Origin: Pyrocephalus nanus
Taxonomy: Eukaryota; Chordata; Aves; Passeriformes; Tyrannidae
Length of the DNA: 64,000 nt
Direction: 5' to 3'
Assembly: GCA_038380795.1 (NCBI GenBank)
Contig: CM076267.1
Coordinates: 37,572,232 to 37,636,231, forward strand
Part shown: in pieces, positions 62,740 to 64,000 of the stretch
Layout: each line of letters begins with the position of its first letter
Numbering within the stretch: the first letter of the stretch is position 1
Program-made: the position numbers and the translations under genes
The notes under the pieces: model-generated
Databases searched by the model: none
What the model saw: the letters and a program-made list of their open reading frames with translations, nothing else
Told to the model about the DNA's origin: nothing

Positions 62740-63480
62740 CCGGGCTTAGCGGGAGGGAGAAAAGAGCAAGCGAGGGGCGGGTGAGGGTCCCGCGGCCGCG
62801 GGAGGGGACAGAATTGACCGGCACCCACGGGGGAACGCGGGCCGGCCCGGCAGAGCATCCCCTCCCTCCGCGGGACGGCCGGGTCGGGGTGCGGGGAGGA
62901 AGTGGGGGGATGCCTCCAACCCTTCCCTGATCCCCACAGCGCGAGTTTCCGAAGGCTCGGGATAGGCAATCAATTTTTACGATGCAATTTATAATTCATA
63001 CAGGTTGTCTTCGTGCATATGGTGTTGCTTTTGTGTGTGTCAGGGTGCCGTGTGCTTTATGACGGTGACGGCGGGGATTTGCATTGGCGGCCGCTTCCCG
63101 GCCCCCTCGCTCTCCTCGGGCGGGGATGGAGATGGATAATGGATATGGCCCCATGGAAGAGCGCGGGGGGCGGCAGAGGGGGCTGATCCCGTAGGACAGC
63201 GACTCCTGAGGGGTGGGTGACTCTTCCAACGGGGCAACCTTCCCCCACTGAGGATGCCCAGTCCTAAGCAGGGATATTCCCAGGGGGTGCAGATCCCCCT
63301 CGCCCCCCTCTCCAGACATTCGGGTCGGCCCCACTGCAGGGGATGCTCTGCAGGGAGGCTCCCGGGGGATAACCCCACCCGAGGGGGAGTTCAGCGCCCC
63401 CCGCCCGGGCACAAAAGGGGCCTTGTCGGCGGGGCAGCCACACCCCCGGGGGCAGGAGGGGCAGGTAAAGGCACAAAGCG
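62740..63480. promoter_or_regulatory. CpG-rich patches with an AT-rich island
   Basis: CpG-dense at 62750-62905 ('cccgcggccgcgggagggga') and about 63065-63480, separated by AT-rich unique sequence at 62965-63060 ('caatcaatttttacgatgca', 'atttataattcatacaggtt'). Resembles the CpG and enhancer mixture near homeobox genes. No start codon, splice signal or homeobox found. Confidence 0.45.
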
Positions 63481-63484
63481 CAGC

Positions 63485-64000
63485 CTGGCCAGCCCCAGCT
63501 GAAATAATTAAACCAATTAAGTCAGTACAAACAGAAACAAGGCGGAAGGCAGGGCTGTCCCCTCCGAGGAAGAGGAGCTCCCCCCGCCCGTCCTGCCGTG
63601 AGTTTGCCCGGTCTCTGCTGCAGCCCTGGCATGCGGTGAGTTTGCCGGGTCACTGCGGCCGAGAGGGTGAGAGGAGGGGGGGGATTTAAAAGCTGTGATG
63701 TCTTATTTAAGAGCGAGGCAGCGTCTTCCCAGCCCCGTTGGAGAGGGGCTGCCTCCTCCAGTCACCGCAGCCCGGTACTGTGAACAGAAGTGGCTTAAAA
63801 AAAAAAAATAATAATAAAAAAATATATATATTTAAAGAAGGGGGTTTTGCTAAGGCTGGCTGGAGCTGAGGAGCACAGGAGCAGGGCAGCTGTCCTTCCC
63901 CTACGACTCTGTGCTGTGCGAAACGGACCGGCATCGCTGCCGCGGCTCCCCGAGCACCGCAATTATTTGATCTGCAGATGTAAGAGGAATTTATTGTAAC
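63485..64000. other. Unassigned end of window
   Basis: Contains 'aaataattaaaccaattaag' at 63502-63521 (homeodomain-like), a short tandem echo of GTGAGTTTGCC around 63600 and 63645, an AT microsatellite at about 63798-63835, and 'gcaattatttgatctgcaga' at the very end. No gene recognised. Confidence 0.4.

Larger units (their letters stand above)
54390..64000. other. Intergenic region downstream of AGAP1
   Basis: No coding exon, RNA gene or intact mobile element. Contains two CR1 remnants (56921, 59774), enhancer-like blocks listed separately, long A runs, and CpG-rich patches after about 61690. In 55020-56900, 56970-58310 and 58520-59770 I see only unrecognised, mostly GC-moderate unique sequence with homopolymers. 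A 262-codon antisense frame at 57529-58317 shows no protein family features. Confidence 0.7.

Noticed and set aside
62740..64000. GBX2 homeobox exon
   Set aside because: Looked for a homeodomain helix 3 pattern (KIWFQNRR) in the frames here and found none.

Overview
The window looks like a bird genome. It carries about twenty truncated CR1 retrotransposon fragments of the avian type (3' ends reading like 'GGTTGGAAGGGACC' or its complement). The introns are long and AT-rich, the exons are short and GC-rich, and no bacterial-style gene packing is present. The only protein-coding gene I can support is the 3' part of AGAP1, a GTPase-like, PH, ArfGAP and ankyrin protein (centaurin-gamma family), on the + strand.

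Layout. Positions 1-1046 are the end of an intron. Six AGAP1 exons follow: 1047-1124, 8639-8793, 10251-10341, 15358-15580, 45156-45411 and 45862-46065 (stop). Together they give 334 complete codons plus a partial first codon, in one continuous frame, with GT-AG junctions throughout. They encode the C-terminal part of the split PH domain, the complete ArfGAP zinc finger with its catalytic arginine, two ankyrin repeats and the C-terminus typical of AGAP1. The next-to-last intron (15581-45155, 29.6 kb) has no supportable gene. It holds CR1 fragments and several stretches of non-repetitive, TAAT-rich sequence that look like conserved developmental enhancers.

From 46066 to about 54385 I infer a very long 3' UTR. 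It ends at an AATAAA hexamer at 54360-54365 followed by GT-rich sequence. From about 54390 to 64000 the sequence is intergenic, with further enhancer-like blocks and then CpG-rich patches after about 61690. In vertebrates the next gene after AGAP1 is usually the homeobox gene GBX2. No homeobox sequence is visible here, so GBX2, if it follows, lies beyond the window.

Working picture. The exons build the membrane-trafficking Arf GAP module of AGAP1. The introns and downstream flank plausibly hold long-range regulatory elements for a neighbouring developmental gene; that part is inference from sequence texture and known synteny, not demonstrated. I found no CRISPR array, tRNA, rRNA, intact transposon ORF, viral gene or new molecular system.
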